From: Himantopus leucocephalus
Lineage: Eukaryota; Chordata; Aves; Charadriiformes; Recurvirostridae
DNA length: 64,000 bases
Direction: 5' to 3'
Assembly: GCA_003993805.1 (NCBI GenBank)
Contig: RSEF01000005.1
Span: 38,347,268-38,411,267, forward strand
Under the pieces are notes generated by a model, which did not search any database, was not told the DNA's origin, and saw only the letters and a list, made by a program, of their open reading frames with translations. A program made the position numbers and the translations under genes. Shown one piece after another: positions 45,461 through 57,497 of the stretch (the stretch's first letter is position 1; each line of letters opens with the position of its first letter).

Positions 45461-47849
45461 GAAGAACAGATTGCAAAGAGTTTTCCCCCTCCCGTCTGCT
45501 CCTCACCTTCCCCTGCTTCAGTGTGCATTCAGACTAACGCAATAGTACGATGGATAACACCGATCCCTTTTGAATCTTGATGTAGGACAGCCTGAAATAC
45601 TCTGTCCTTGTAAGGCTGCGTTTCCCTCTCAGACCTACTGTAGGAGGCTCTGTCATCCTTGATTGGAGTGTCTGACTCACAAGGATGAGCTAATTTTGTT
45701 GGCAAGATCCTGCTTTCCTGAGCCAGGACAATCATATTTTTTCTGGTGTTCAGGTGGCTGTGATAGGAGTCTGAAATATTGCACGCGTGTAAAATAGTCA
45801 AGGCACAAAAATATACTCCCAAAGTGGTGACGCTATGAACAGTTTACTTGCCCTTGGTACACAGGAGAGCAGACATCGTGAGAGCATTTTTCCCTCTCAA
45901 CCAACCTGAAGAAGCAGTCCATCATCTGGTTTCTGTGTCAGGACACTACGTGGCTCTGAAACTGTTTTTTACATCCAGCTAGGCATGACTTTAAAGTTGG
46001 GTTCAGGATGTGGCCCTTCTGCTGAAACACAGTTAACAAGCAACTGGAGTCTCAAGAAAGTCCGGGTGGTGCCCGGGGTTTATCATGCCTGTTCCTTCGC
46101 TTGTTATGTTTGTTGTGGGCTTTGGGATTGCTCAAAGCATCATGTTGGATGTTTTGGAAGGAGAAGGTAGGAATGTCTTCTTGAAAGAAAACTGACCTTT
46201 CTTTATATTGTTTTTATTTGCTGCTATCCTTTGCTTTTTGATTGTTCTGGCAACACTGTCTTCAAGTACTACGGTGTTTCTCTAGTGACTTGTAATTCAG
46301 TGGCAGCGTATGTGTCACACCAGCGGTCCACGTGTTTCTTGTTTGGAAAGAGGTGGCTTTTACCAGTGCTTACAAGAAAAGCTGTGCATTTCCTTCAGAT
46401 TGCCCGGGAGGAATTCTGCTGTCATCAGGCTATTCTTTCACAGAGAAACCGGGAAGTTTTGCTAAGAGAGTCTTGCATGTAGCGGAAAAGGATTCAGCTG
46501 CAGGGACGTGCGCATCGCACGGCTAATGCTTGCAACTCATCACGCCTCAGATGAGAGGCTCTGGCCTTGTGAAAGGGTTCGTGCTGGTTTTCCTTGCTGC
46601 AATGAGGAGAAAATTTGAAAATCCCAAATGCCTTGTAGAATTCCTGTGACCTTTTGGTAACTTTTTAGACACATGCACTTGCTAAGCTCTAATATGCATG
46701 TGGTCACTGAACTGGCACTCTTCAAAATTAAATAGACCTAATGCAAATTACTAATAATCTGAGAAAGCTTTGTGCTAAAGAGGCTGTAGTAAAATTTCAC
46801 AGGAGAATCCTCTTCTGCAGGCTATGTTAAATGGCCTTGTTAGACATTTGAGTATTGAGTGTCATTATGTAGTGATTTGAGAGGGACAGAAAAAAATCAT
46901 AAAACTGCTAGTAAGATTCTCACAGCAGATCTATTATGGCTGGTCTCACTAGTAATAATTTAGAGTTTTAATTTTCTCAAGTGTCCCACAGGTTTACTAT
47001 ATCCAGCCAAATGGTTCACGGAAAAGTTGGCAGAATGGAAGCTTTTTATGACCTGTCCCCACCGGTGGCTTTTTATAGCTTCACCTGCCCGCCCCCCCCC
47101 CCCCCCCCCCCCNTGCACACACATGCGTGTCCACACAGACACATCAGGACTCTCAGTGAGCCGTAGGAGTTTGTCAGCTCTCAGGTAAATCCACACGATT
47201 CAGAAACCAGCAGCATCTCGATGCAGGGTCTTTTTCTTTTCTTGGTTTTAAATATATATGAAAAACCAAAACCAAAGGCAGATTGATTGATACAGAAGCT
47301 CAAAGAGTGATAGCGAGTTTTTAATTTGAATAGCCTTCCTGAAAAACCTCACCTCTGTCTCTGGGTTTTACTCATCAATCAATATCCATCTGTTTGAAAA
47401 GTCAAGCACCTGCTGAGAAGCTGGTAAGACCCCTGGCACAGAGTGTAAATACCCTGAACCTTGGGATTTATATCAGCAGGCAGGGGGGGAAATATATTTT
47501 CTACTTAATCGGCACAACGCAGACAAAGTTATCCACGCTGGGTGCCAGTCTCATGATTCGGAGCCATCTGGCGCTGACGAACGGGGATGGGAGGGTACGT
47601 GCCTTGGTGTTTCTGCCGCAGGGACATGGCTAGCCAGCGCTCCTCGGGGCGCGGAGGGATGCTGCGGCTTTCCCGGCCCCCACCGGCCACCTCCTGTGGG
47701 CAGAGCTGGCCACAGGTGCAGTGGGTTGGGACACCCGAGCAGGGGATTTTAAACAGAAGTGTTGAAATTAGCTTCAACATCTGCAAAAACTCTTTGACAG
47801 AGCCTCTTGCAGCAAAGTCCCCAGAACATGAATTTTGACAAGGAAAGAG
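45461..47849. other. unique sequence, no gene seen
   Basis: Besides the poly-C tract, 47.58-47.74 kb is GC-richer with overlapping frames on both strands that I take as chance. Confidence 0.45.
47092..47113. repeat. poly-C tract ending in a single N
   Basis: A run of 21 C followed by N. Long C/G homopolymers are hard to sequence, so the length is unreliable. Confidence 0.9.
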
Positions 47850-48100
47850 CCCATTATTATCAGTGATGTTTCAGCCATTATTTTATGAATATATTCAATG
47901 ACAAGAACTAGCTTGTTTCCAAGACAACAAAATTCAAACCCTGTCCATGATTGCTCTAAAGGAGGCCTCCTGTCATTTCGTTCCTTTGAAGAAACTCACA
48001 ATTTGATGGGCAAAATGCCAGAAATAATTAGACAGAATAGCACCATAAACCCCAATGGAAGCTAAATATCTGCTGTAAGAATTTCCCACCAGAAATCCTG
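47850..48100. promoter_or_regulatory. candidate conserved non-coding element
   Basis: Repeat-free, AT-rich sequence with motifs such as CCATTATTATCAGTG, AACAAAATTC and AAATAATTAGACAG. An enhancer is possible but unproven. Confidence 0.18.
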
Positions 48101-50659
48101 AAAATCAAATCAAAGTCTGGATAAAATCTTTTCTGTTGAGTATATGAACAAAAAACAAAAAAAAAGAAAAAGTGGGTGGGAGAAGACTATCCAGTTTTCT
48201 ACCTCATCAAAGAGAATACTAAAAACTGTCTTTGTGACTTGCTTGTGTCTTCTAGTGAAATAATAAGTGGGCAGGGCAATCAAATTTAAAGCAGTATTCC
48301 CCAAAGCAAGGTCAAAACTGCTAGAAATGTTCATTTCATTTTTATTTGCTTTTCCTGCGAGGTACCCACTGTGGCTATAATTTCCCATTCTTTATGGGGA
48401 GATCAAAAGATTTGTGCTGTGCAGGGTAGGAATCAATTCAGTCATCCTGGCAGCACGCCAATCTTTATTACGTTATTTGTTAACCCGAGTTATTGCAGAA
48501 TAGAATAACTGTTCCGTGGGATAAATGAGGGAGTTTTTCTTGCTTCCTTGACCTTGATTTCCACGCTCGCGCCTTGTCCTCTCAGCACCCACATGCAGAT
48601 AATGATTGTCTGTGTTTGAGTGAATGAAATATCACTGTGGATCCCGGGCCGAAGCAAATCCTTGATTCAGTGGCGTGTAAGCTAACCAGTAGCCTGCATT
48701 GTTTGCCTTTGCACTGTGCGGCATAGAGGGTCTCAGGTATTTCGTACAGTGGGTGAGAGACTCCTCTCTTTACAGGCAGTAAAATCAGGCCTGGTGACAA
48801 GAGCTGTATGTGCTCTTTTCTTCCTATTGGGCCGACTTAAGTGTTACCTTCCCATTAGGTAACACTTCAAAGCTAAATAAATCAGTCAAGTGATCCTCCT
48901 TGGAATAGTTGTGGAGTTTTTTAAGGAATCTTTTTCATTAAGTTTGTGAACAGTGATATATTGTGGTAGTTTTAGGGATGTGCGTTAGGGGTAAGTTGGA
49001 GTTTTGCCTAAGTAAGCATCACGGTTTCAAGTCTACCAGTTCCTGGTGGGGAAGTTTTTCACTTATATTTTCTCAACAGAAAAATGCAGGCTTTGCACAG
49101 TCATATTTTTCACAGAGAAACTGGAGGGTAGGTTCTGTTTTGCATTGAACTGCTCTAATTCGAAATACGCTTGATGCCAATAAAATCGGGTAGCTTTGGG
49201 ATCAAATCAGCATTCACCTGTGTCCCAACGAGCAGCTGCAATGACCTCTGCTAGTGGAAGTTTGCGGGCATCGTGCCCCACTGCTGCTCCGAACCTAGAC
49301 TCCATGGCTGGGTGCGTTTCCCATGCTACACAGAGCCCTCCGATTGAGAGAGCCGTGCTGGAAGTCGTTGCCACAGGTCTTTGCAGTCGTGCTGGGGGAT
49401 GGAGCGTGGGAGGGGAGAAGGGACAGCCCGCAGTGAGATGTTTGGGAGTCTAAGACAGACCTAAAGTTTAATTTCAATGAGATAGTGACAGTGAGATAGT
49501 AACAGTATGTCGATACGTAGCCTGCGCTGCAAAATGTCAAACTGGGTTGAAGCCCTCCCCGGGTAATTTAATTCAGTATAACAAAATTAGAGATTTTAGT
49601 AAGGGAGAGAGAAGAGGAACAAAACTTGCAGATTCTTTCAAAATGCGCTCCACTGCTAAAAAGCAGGTTTTTAACCCTATTTTGAAATAGACTTGAATTG
49701 TCATAATCTCAGAATTTTTCATGGGACAAGTATCCTTCATGAGAACAAATCCCAGTCACTAAGTTGCAGACCAAAGTTAATGGCATTAGTTGATGCCCAA
49801 AAAGCACAAAACACCAAAAAATGGAGAGCATGGAGAGAACCAGGGACTGGGGAGTTGGTACATGCTCAGGAAATACCTGCCTTTTGTTGTCCCTCCCATG
49901 AGAGCCCCAGGGTGGCGGGGAAATCCGGGAGAGAGTTGCAGGGACAGATGGGGAAGGCTGGGCTGCTGCCGCCCAGTGCTGCAAGTCCGGGCAAGGAAGG
50001 GCGAACGCTACGGCGGCACGTGGGAGAAGAACCAGGGCAGGGCTCTAGGGACCTTTTGGGTTTTCTCCTTTAGAGACAATCTCTGAGCTCTGTGCCGTGG
50101 TCGGATGTAGAAGTCCAAGGAGAATCCTCTACGTGCCTGTCAGGGGGATGTTTTAAGGTCACCGGAGAGGTGGTTGGCAGTGCCACTGGCTCATCCTCCT
50201 GGCCGGATTCTCCAGACCCGCAAGAGGAGCAGGAGCAGAACTCAGACGCGGTTTCCCCTCATGGCAGTCCCAGTCCCTTCCTGATGAGGCTCAGTTTGGT
50301 GCCGGACCAGTCACACTGAGTGGAGTAGGGTATCCAGAAAACAGTATTCAGCCAGGCTTTGTGGCGGGCAGGGCAGGGCAGGGGAGAAAAAGATTCTCTG
50401 CCTTCACTGAAAGGCCCAATAAAGGGTCCTAAATGCTGCTTTTCAGGGTGTTTTTTCCCGTTCTGCTCTTCCGTAGTCTGATGCTATAATCTGAAAATAC
50501 CTCCACCTCGCAGTAGGTTGAGACAAAGGTGTTTACAAAAGCACTAAGCCTGAGAATCCAGCTACCCAGCATCAAAATGGGAAACTTAAATTCATAAGCT
50601 CCCTCCTTTAAACTGATGGAAATGGATCCAAACAAAACAAAGCAAAACAAAAGCAGTAG
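48101..50659. other. unique sequence, no gene seen apart from the inverted repeat
   Basis: 49.7-50.3 kb is GC-richer with long frames (up to about 126 codons) on the plus strand. They overlap in different frames and lack splice context, so I do not annotate them. Confidence 0.4.
48839..48867. repeat. perfect inverted repeat, 11-bp arms and 7-base loop
   Basis: AAGTGTTACCT at 48839-48849 and AGGTAACACTT at 48857-48867 are exact complements around TCCCATT. The arms include GTTACC, which could form a dimeric binding site or a short cruciform. Confidence 0.9.
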
Positions 50660-50890
50660 GTAAACATGTTGGAATGTACAATGGATAATGGATATTGAGG
50701 GATGATCTAGTCATGCATGCTAAACAGATACATTTATGAGTATAAATTTAATTAGCATCTGGAAATTAACAAGGCTAGAAAGAAGGGCAATGTGTTTTTA
50801 AGTGAAGGCGATGAATAGGTACTGTTTGGTGCATATAGATAAATGAGGATTTAATTTGTAAGACATAATGAGCCAGGTGCCTATAAAATA
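50660..50890. promoter_or_regulatory. candidate conserved non-coding element
   Basis: Contains ATGCATGC near 50713, TAATTAG at 50749-50755 and repeated GATAATGGATA-type words in a repeat-free AT-rich block. Inference only. Confidence 0.22.
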
Positions 50891-51011
50891 ATTCCTCGTG
50901 GTTTTTTTGTTTTTTTTTTTTTTCTGCTGGATATCACAGAAGATAATGGTGTAACACTTCAAGGTCAGTCTGTCTCTACCTGTTCATCTCTTTTTGGGGA
51001 AAATATTTTTA

Positions 51012-51031
51012 AAACTAACTAACTAACTAAA
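51012..51031. repeat. short AACT tetranucleotide repeat
   Basis: About four tandem AACT/CTAA units within an A/T-rich stretch. Confidence 0.75.
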
Positions 51032-51330
51032 ATTAATTTTGTTTGTAGTAAACTGCTGGGTTTGGTTTGTTTCTTTTATTGGTTTGGTGTTTTTTTTGTT
51101 AATCAAGGAAATTATATGTCTTTGCTAATTTTACATTCAAAAACCAGGCAGCCTTTGTCAAAGAGGGATTTAGTTGCTGCTCTGATTTTCATTCTTCAAT
51201 CTGTACGTTGACTGAGGCAGGTTCCTGTGGAGAAATGCTAGCCTAAGACTATGTCCCCTGTGTGTGCCCATGTGGGAGCGTGGATGCATTTCTAGAGGAA
51301 CTGATATTTCATAACGCTTGAATCTGCAAA

Positions 51331-51389
51331 CATTGCTTTAAAAACAGAGCATTGCTTTAAAACCCAAAGCATTGGTTTAAAAACAGAAC
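51331..51389. repeat. three tandem copies of a ~20-bp unit
   Basis: Units start CATTGCTTTAAAA, CATTGCTTTAAAA and CATTGGTTTAAAA at 51331, 51350 and 51370. The spacing (19 and 20 bases) is regular and the copies have diverged slightly. Confidence 0.85.
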
Positions 51390-52883
51390 TTTCTGGGTTT
51401 CTTTAAAACCAAAGGTTAAACTGGGTACTGTATGATGCTATGAATTGCCTTTTTCCTGTCACCTATAGGACTTCCATCCATCTTCTTAAGCATTTCAGCA
51501 GTGACTACTACCACTTGGACTGAAAAATTAATGATAGCAGGAGATCCTGTTATGCCAGTGATGGATAGGACTGTAAAGGTTACATGTTGGGTCTTGGCAA
51601 TGTTCAGCAGAGTGAAGGAAGATTAGGGCAGCCTTTTTTTCTGTTTTCCCATATTTCTGGGAGTGCTTCTGCTGTCTTTGGGTGTTGGGATGTAAGCAGC
51701 ACAGACCTTGTAGCTGGGTAGCAGGGCCAACCTCTGTCTCCATACTGCTTTTCCAAGTGCTGCAGCAGCTTCTTGGGTTGCCAGCAAAAAATGAGGAGCT
51801 TGCTTGTCTGTTTACGCATTTTCTTGCAGAGCTGCTATTCTTCAGAAAAATGGAAGCCAGAGAAGAGAGAAGGTTTCTCTTTTCAGTTGCTAGCCAAGCA
51901 AAGCACAAGTGAAATTTTATGAGAGAAAGTAAAGGCATTTTTCTTCAAACCAAATGTCATAGGGCTACTGCAAGTGATAGCTGCATGCAAATTTATTCAG
52001 GAGGAAAGATTTTTCTCCCTCTCTTTCCCTCTCTCTCTTTTATAGGGAAAGGTTTAAGTACCCTACATAGGCATTGCTCCCAGTGCCTCATGCAATCAGT
52101 AACTAACTTTACCTTGTACAGGAATGAGAGAGATTCCACTGGGAGTGCAAAGGACTAGAGGAGGATGAGTATTTTGATTAATTTTTGAACGTATAGTTTT
52201 GGATTAACATACCAGTGGTGAACATATCTGCTTTAAATGGCCTTGTGGTGGTGGGGGAAGACCCAGAACCCTCTTCTTTGCATTGTGATTAATTTAACGT
52301 GGTAGTAAAGAAGGGTTTAAGCTTATAGAAATGTCATTTACAAACAACAGTTTCCATCCATTTAATAATGACCCCGCTTTCCTCATGAGAATAGCACCAT
52401 TACCAATCTGTTGGTATAGTTTCTGCAGCGCGAGACAGCACTTCCTATGGTACTTAATCGTTTCGCCCATCTGCGGAGCGCGAGGCTCGACGGAAGACAC
52501 CTGCTTTCTCAAATGGGGTTTTTAAGGATCAGATCCATTGCGGTTGATTGCATGAGTCCTGTTACATTGGTTGTGTTTTAGGAGAAAGATGGGTAAAACC
52601 AGGCTTCCTACCAGGCATGCGACTTAGCAAAAACAGCCTCTAATTAAAAACCCAAAAGGCACGCACACAAAAAGCCCACATGCAAACATCTCTCTCTTTG
52701 CATAAAGTATTAAAGTTCAATAAAGGATTTGTCATAAATTGAAGCTAATGGTTAATTTAATATTGCTTCATGCTCTTTTGGATATGAAGAGTATCGCCTA
52801 GATTTGCTAGGGTTAACATAAGCAGGGAGGGATTGAGACGTTGCCTGCGGTTTAGCCCATGAAGGCTTTGCTTTATTTCAGCT

Positions 52884-52914
<31 letters not shown>

Positions 52915-54171
52915 NCAGAGTTGCAAGATGGACTCAGGCCTGGCAGGTCAGCTTTGGAGTTTGGAAACCTTTCATAGCTTAAGCTCTGCCAAATTATTGT
53001 TGCTTGCCCAGATCCTGCGAGTCGGGGATGCCTGTACCTGCCTCCTCCCACGGCCAGGCCAGCCCCATCGACGCTCCCAGACTGTGCGAAGGCACCACGG
53101 AGCTGCCGGCAGCCCTCGACATGCCACGGCGTCTCTGTCCTCACATCTTCTGGCAAGTGGCATTTGCAAGGCCACCTAACTCCTCCTCATGGCTAATGAG
53201 CTACTTGCTGCTTTAGCGTAAGGTTGACTCCAAGGGAATGCTTGGGGGGGAGATTGCCTGACGGCCTTATGAAAAAATCTGGTTATAGGAAAAGTGAAAA
53301 GTTCCTCAGGGTGACCCTGAGAGCATCGGGGTGCAACAGGCCCCGGGGTACTTTGTGTTTGCTAGGCAAGGCAGCGACAGCCAATTTGTTCAAGGGCCTG
53401 ACCCAGGAAAAGGGCTTGTGGCCAAGAACTGTGAAATGGGAGTGACTGCGGGGTCCTTGTCCTGGCAAGAAGCATCACCAGCAGCTACACCATCAGAGGA
53501 GGGCTGCAGACCCTGCTGGCAGAGCCCGGGGACCGAGCTGTGGGAGCAAGGCACCTGGAGGAAGCATTTTGTGAAGGGCTGCATCAGCTGCATTGCTTTC
53601 CTGCAGTCGTGATTCATTTCCCTATGTCTTTCAGAGCAGGAGAGGACAGGTTAGGTACTGATGTCTACTGTGCACTTCCCTTACTCTCCTGAAAAGTGTG
53701 TTTTAAAGGCAGAACTTTGTAAATTACCTCTTGTCTGGTTTCTCCTTTCACTGGGCTTTACCTCTGAACATCTGGCTGGCCAGAGCGGGGTCCCCGCACT
53801 CTCCCTCTGCCATGGGGAGCGGAAATGCTCCAGTCTCCCCTTTGCAAATAAATGGTGTAGAAAGGGTTTCTTCTTACTCAGTGATTATGCCATCCTCGCT
53901 GCTGCGTGAAGAAAACCTGCCCCACTTGTCCCCAGTCCCCGTCCCATCCCCGTCCTTCTAAACTAACACTTTTAACTACAAGGCATAGCTTACATGATTA
54001 TATGTGTGAGTTGGTGTGTGTGCTCCTTAATATTTTTGTGCATTTCTGAACTTTAGGTCTAGCAGAAATAGGACCCTAGAAATCCAAGAAGCCTTGCCGT
54101 ATAATATAGGATGTTTTAAACCTAATTACACAGACCTTGGAGTTCTATATAAACTTTGCGTAAAAATGCCT
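51390..54171. other. unique sequence, no gene seen
   Basis: 52.95-53.6 kb is GC-richer with overlapping frames on both strands. No domain, splice pair or repeat family was recognised. Confidence 0.4.
52886..52915. repeat. poly-T tract ending in a single N
   Basis: A run of 29 T then N. It is followed directly by CAGAG, so on the plus strand it mimics a splice acceptor, but no coding frame follows convincingly. Confidence 0.9.
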
Positions 54172-54219
54172 AGATATATTTATCTGTTCTTGAGCAGATA
54201 TATTTATCTGTTCCTGAGC
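54172..54219. repeat. 24-bp tandem duplication
   Basis: 54172-54195 and 54196-54219 (both AGATATATTTATCTGTTC-TGAGC in form) differ at one base. There is no N between them, so it is likely a real, recent duplication. AGATA/TATCT gives GATA-type cores in each copy. Confidence 0.92.
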
Positions 54220-55204
54220 TTTGGAACCGTATGCCACCAATTTAAACAGGACTGCCACGCAAGTGGGGGTACAGTGATGCTGGACTAGTGTCGTGTGAGA
54301 TGGATTCTGAAGCTACACCCATTTCTGTAAATGGTAGAAGCTTACATTGATGAAAGCAAGGAGGGATCAGGGTAATAGTCACCAGAAATTACTAATAACA
54401 TCATGGTATTAGCATTTACAGTTGCCGAAACTTCCTTTTATTGAAAAGGTAGCTTCTTGCTGCTAAGAATGAAGGTTTTACTGGGCTGTGCAAGCCTGGA
54501 GTGGAATGTTAAAAGAAAAACCCAGAAAGAAGGTTTGGTTGTTGAGTTAATGGATTTTCTATTCACTTTCTGTTGGCTCAGATTGCCGGCAAAGCCTCAG
54601 GAACAGTGATGAATACTCTGTAATGTCAGCTCCTAAAGTGATGCTGTGGCACAGCCCAGCGCTCGCACTGTGGAAGGCAGGCTAGGAGCAGGCTGGTGGC
54701 ACTGCCCCTCTGCCAGACCCCGCTGCAATGGCGCGCCTGTCCCCTGCCGAGGTCTGCCACCCAAAAAGGCTGTAGCAAGATTAGTAGGTTCATAAATGAG
54801 CCACGTGTGCAAGTGTCTGGTTAGCTACGGTGAAGGAAAGCTTAGGGTTAACTTGCTCAACAGTCTACAAAACAAAACTGAAGTTAGCCAAATTCAAATC
54901 AAATTCATATAGGTTGTAGTGAATTTCCCATCAGTGGAAATTCTTAAAACTTAGAGTGTATATTGCTAAAAAGCTATTATTTAGTTCAAATGGAATCCTA
55001 AGAAAACCTACGAGAGACCCGTGTTATTTTGGGAGATCAAAAAAAAAGGCCACATCTGTAAATTTTAGTATCTGTGATCTCAGATGAGTTGGTTGCTGTC
55101 TTGTCTTTGGCAAGCAGGAGGGGTAGGAGCATGCCGGGTTTTGTCACTGTAGGAGAATACTGAATGAATTACAATATATAATAGTTCTGTAGGGAGGCAG
55201 AGGG
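54220..55204. other. unique sequence, no gene seen
   Basis: No exon or recognised repeat. Confidence 0.45.
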
Positions 55205-55440
55205 GTGTAAATGGGCACAAAGGAAACCAACATTATCTTAGTCTATGAAAGAAGCACTACAGTAATAGGAAATAATAGGCTAGTAAATTTGACTTCAGTT
55301 GCAGGCAAGTTCCTGGAGATTTTAAGAGCTGAGATCACAAAATATATGGGGAAGTGTGCTCTGATAAAAGTTACCAATGTGCCTTCAGAGGGAATACGCT
55401 TTATATGGCAAGGCTAGGAAAGTTATTTTATGAAGCTCAT
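55205..55440 (+). mobile_element. decayed CR1-type LINE fragment, early reverse transcriptase region
   Basis: The frame from 55211 reads NRLVNLTSVAGKFLEILRAE, which resembles the CR1 block YRPVSLTSVPGKIMEQIL. TKYMGK follows at the expected place of the RHM-D segment, and then VPSEGIRFIWQG in place of the S-HGF-KGKSCLTN block. The frame closes at 55417 before the catalytic YLDFSKAFD motif, so this is a dead fragment. The flanks, particularly 55440-55900, may hold further decayed CR1 sequence. Confidence 0.65.
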
Positions 55441-55956
55441 TGAGAGGAAAAAAAAAATGTGGTTGGTGAAGGAAAGGAAACAAACATAAACCACTTGGAT
55501 TCTGCATTAGGTCAAATAACAGTGGCTAGAATTGAGAAGAGATCCATTTCTAAAGATATGAGACCCATGTGATGACCACAGATAAGTAGAAGAATAAAAG
55601 TGGGTAAAGAAGGTATCAAAGAAAATAGCAGGATGATTCTTAAAGAAGTAATTTTCCACTTAGTGTGCTAAGGGTGGATTCAGAAGTGCTTGGTGCTAGT
55701 TTACCCTCTCCACGCTGATGGCAAGTGAAAGTTCATTTTTAAAGGATACACGGCCAGATCAACACTGAGCACCTTTGGAAATTCTGTAAGTAAGTGGTAT
55801 CTGGATCCTTTGAACTGAAAACACATCTCATGTTGCAAGAAACATGACTGTAACCTAGGAAAATGACAAGTGAAGAGGAGTTAGATTAGCTTCCCTCTAC
55901 AGGCATACTGAATTTGCAGTAGGTGCAACTGTACCTTCAAAAAAAAGAATCCATCG

Positions 55957-55980
55957 CCCCCCCCCCCCNCCCCCCCCCCC
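55957..55980. repeat. poly-C tract interrupted by a single N
   Basis: Twelve C, N at 55969, then eleven C, between A-rich flanks. The true length is uncertain. Confidence 0.92.
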
Positions 55981-57265
55981 GCAAAAAAAAGAACCTTGCA
56001 AACAAAACTGCAGGGCAGAAGATAATGGGTAGGACACAATGGAGGGAAATTATGGCTTTATGAGACATTTATCGGATGCCGGACGGAACAAATTCAAGAC
56101 TTTTGTTTTCTGCTCAAGATTTACAAATAAACAGTAAAAATAATATTATACTAAAGACAGATCAGGGTCTTTTTTGCCCTACATTAGAGCAAAAGATAAA
56201 GCAACAGAACTCACATAAATCCCTATCCAAAATGTTGCATCCTAGTACTAAATCCATCAGGTTGATTCCAATGACTATGGTTTTCCAGTTTTCAAAAACA
56301 GACCAGAAATTGTTTGAAACCAGGCGTATTGCTGCAGCCATTAATGACCACAATTACAAGCTGAATCAAATTACTGATGGACTTCGGACCTTATTTCTAC
56401 CCATTCTATTTCTTTGTTTGTATCTCCATCCACAGGTCGCTTTCATAATTTTTATTCAACAAATTAAAATTAAGACAGGCGCGAGAATTAATTCTACCAT
56501 GTTTTTTTATTTAATCTGGTGCTTTTTCCATGTAAAAGAAATACCAAGATGAACACGAAATGCATTATTCTAATAGTGAGGTCAGTTCCTGGTGCCAGTT
56601 TCTCACCCTAGTGAGACTTACTATGCAGCTGAACCACTAAGACCTGTTAGAAAGCATTGCAGGGGGAACTAGAGGGGATCTGGACGTAAGAGATTGACCC
56701 GTAAATTAATTGCAGTTCTGGACTGTGCATGTTTAGAGGTAGACCGATTAATTGCGTGTTGCCTGCAAACAACCTGCTTACCATTCTTCACATTCTCATT
56801 CCCACCAGGGCACTGCTGTGGAGAGGGAAACCTCCCACCCCACCGGTGGCCAGCAGCTACCGATCTCTCCCTGGCTCCTTGAGGCTGTTGATAGACATTT
56901 TATCTTGGGTCTGGCAGCATGATCAATGCGGGAGTGGTGGTAGGGAGACATTAATTCAAACCAAATCACCGCTCTGATTTAGTACACTGAAATGGTTGTA
57001 TACTACACACACTCCCTGGAGCAATTATTCAGGATCCTCGTCATCTGCGGTGAGTATGTTAAACCTTTCTGAATTTTATTTGGGCCATGTTTTACCTAGT
57101 GGAAGCTCTCCATCACCGCCGTGATTGCCTGCGCCTTACAGCGGCCATGAATTGCACGTCAGTCATCTGCGCTCTGTGAAACCGTGGTGGCTTTTTCAAA
57201 GCATGCTTGTACTCTGCCTGTGTGTGTGTGAGCAAGAGACCTGTGTGAAGTATTATCTACCTTAC
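55981..57265. other. unique sequence; longest open frame of the window not annotated as a gene
   Basis: A plus-strand frame at 56076-56552 is 158 codons long. It has no recognised domain, its N-terminal half is Lys/Asn/Gln-rich and its C-terminal half Phe/Leu/Ile-rich. That simply follows local base composition. In 64 kb of this DNA a few frames of this length are expected by chance. I see no promoter or splice context. Confidence 0.4.
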
Positions 57266-57497
57266 CAAGTCACTAAAAAGAAATAAGTACGGTCTCAGCC
57301 ATAACATAAAAAAGCTGACCAAGAAAGAGAGGATTAGTGGTGACATAGCAGCTATTATGGCTCTGCAACCAAATGAATGGTATAGGAGCACAATGTATAT
57401 GACTCCCTCTGTTGTGGCTTTATATATCTGTGGAGCAAAATCCAACACAAACGTAGCCGGAACCCAGCAGAATATAATGCTTGGCATAGCTACCCAG
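57266..57497 (-). CDS. candidate internal exon encoding hydrophobic, membrane-like segments
   Basis: I do not recognise the protein. On the minus strand a good acceptor (TTGTTTTTCCCCAG, ending at 57498) is followed by an open frame of 77 codons. The frame runs to a donor-like TTG|GTAAGG at 57266/57265. The exon would be 232 nt, starting in the third base of a codon and ending on a codon boundary. The peptide has two hydrophobic stretches: SIIFCWVPATFVLDFAP near residues 5-21, and GVIYIVLLYHSFGCRAIIAA onward to the C-terminal end of the exon, with few charges. This could be a membrane-protein exon. The T-rich minus strand would also give Phe, Leu, Ile and Val by chance, and no neighbouring exons on that strand were found, so I hold this loosely. 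Confidence 0.22.

Noticed and set aside
49693..50319. Overlapping plus-strand frames up to 126 codons
   Set aside because: Several frames are open at once, none with splice signals or a recognisable family.
52886..52920. Poly-T followed by N and CAG as a splice acceptor
   Set aside because: The T run is a homopolymer with an assembly scar and no convincing coding frame follows.
56076..56552. Plus-strand open frame of 158 codons, the longest in the window
   Set aside because: No domain, no splice or promoter context, and amino-acid use mirrors local base composition. A few frames of this length are expected by chance.
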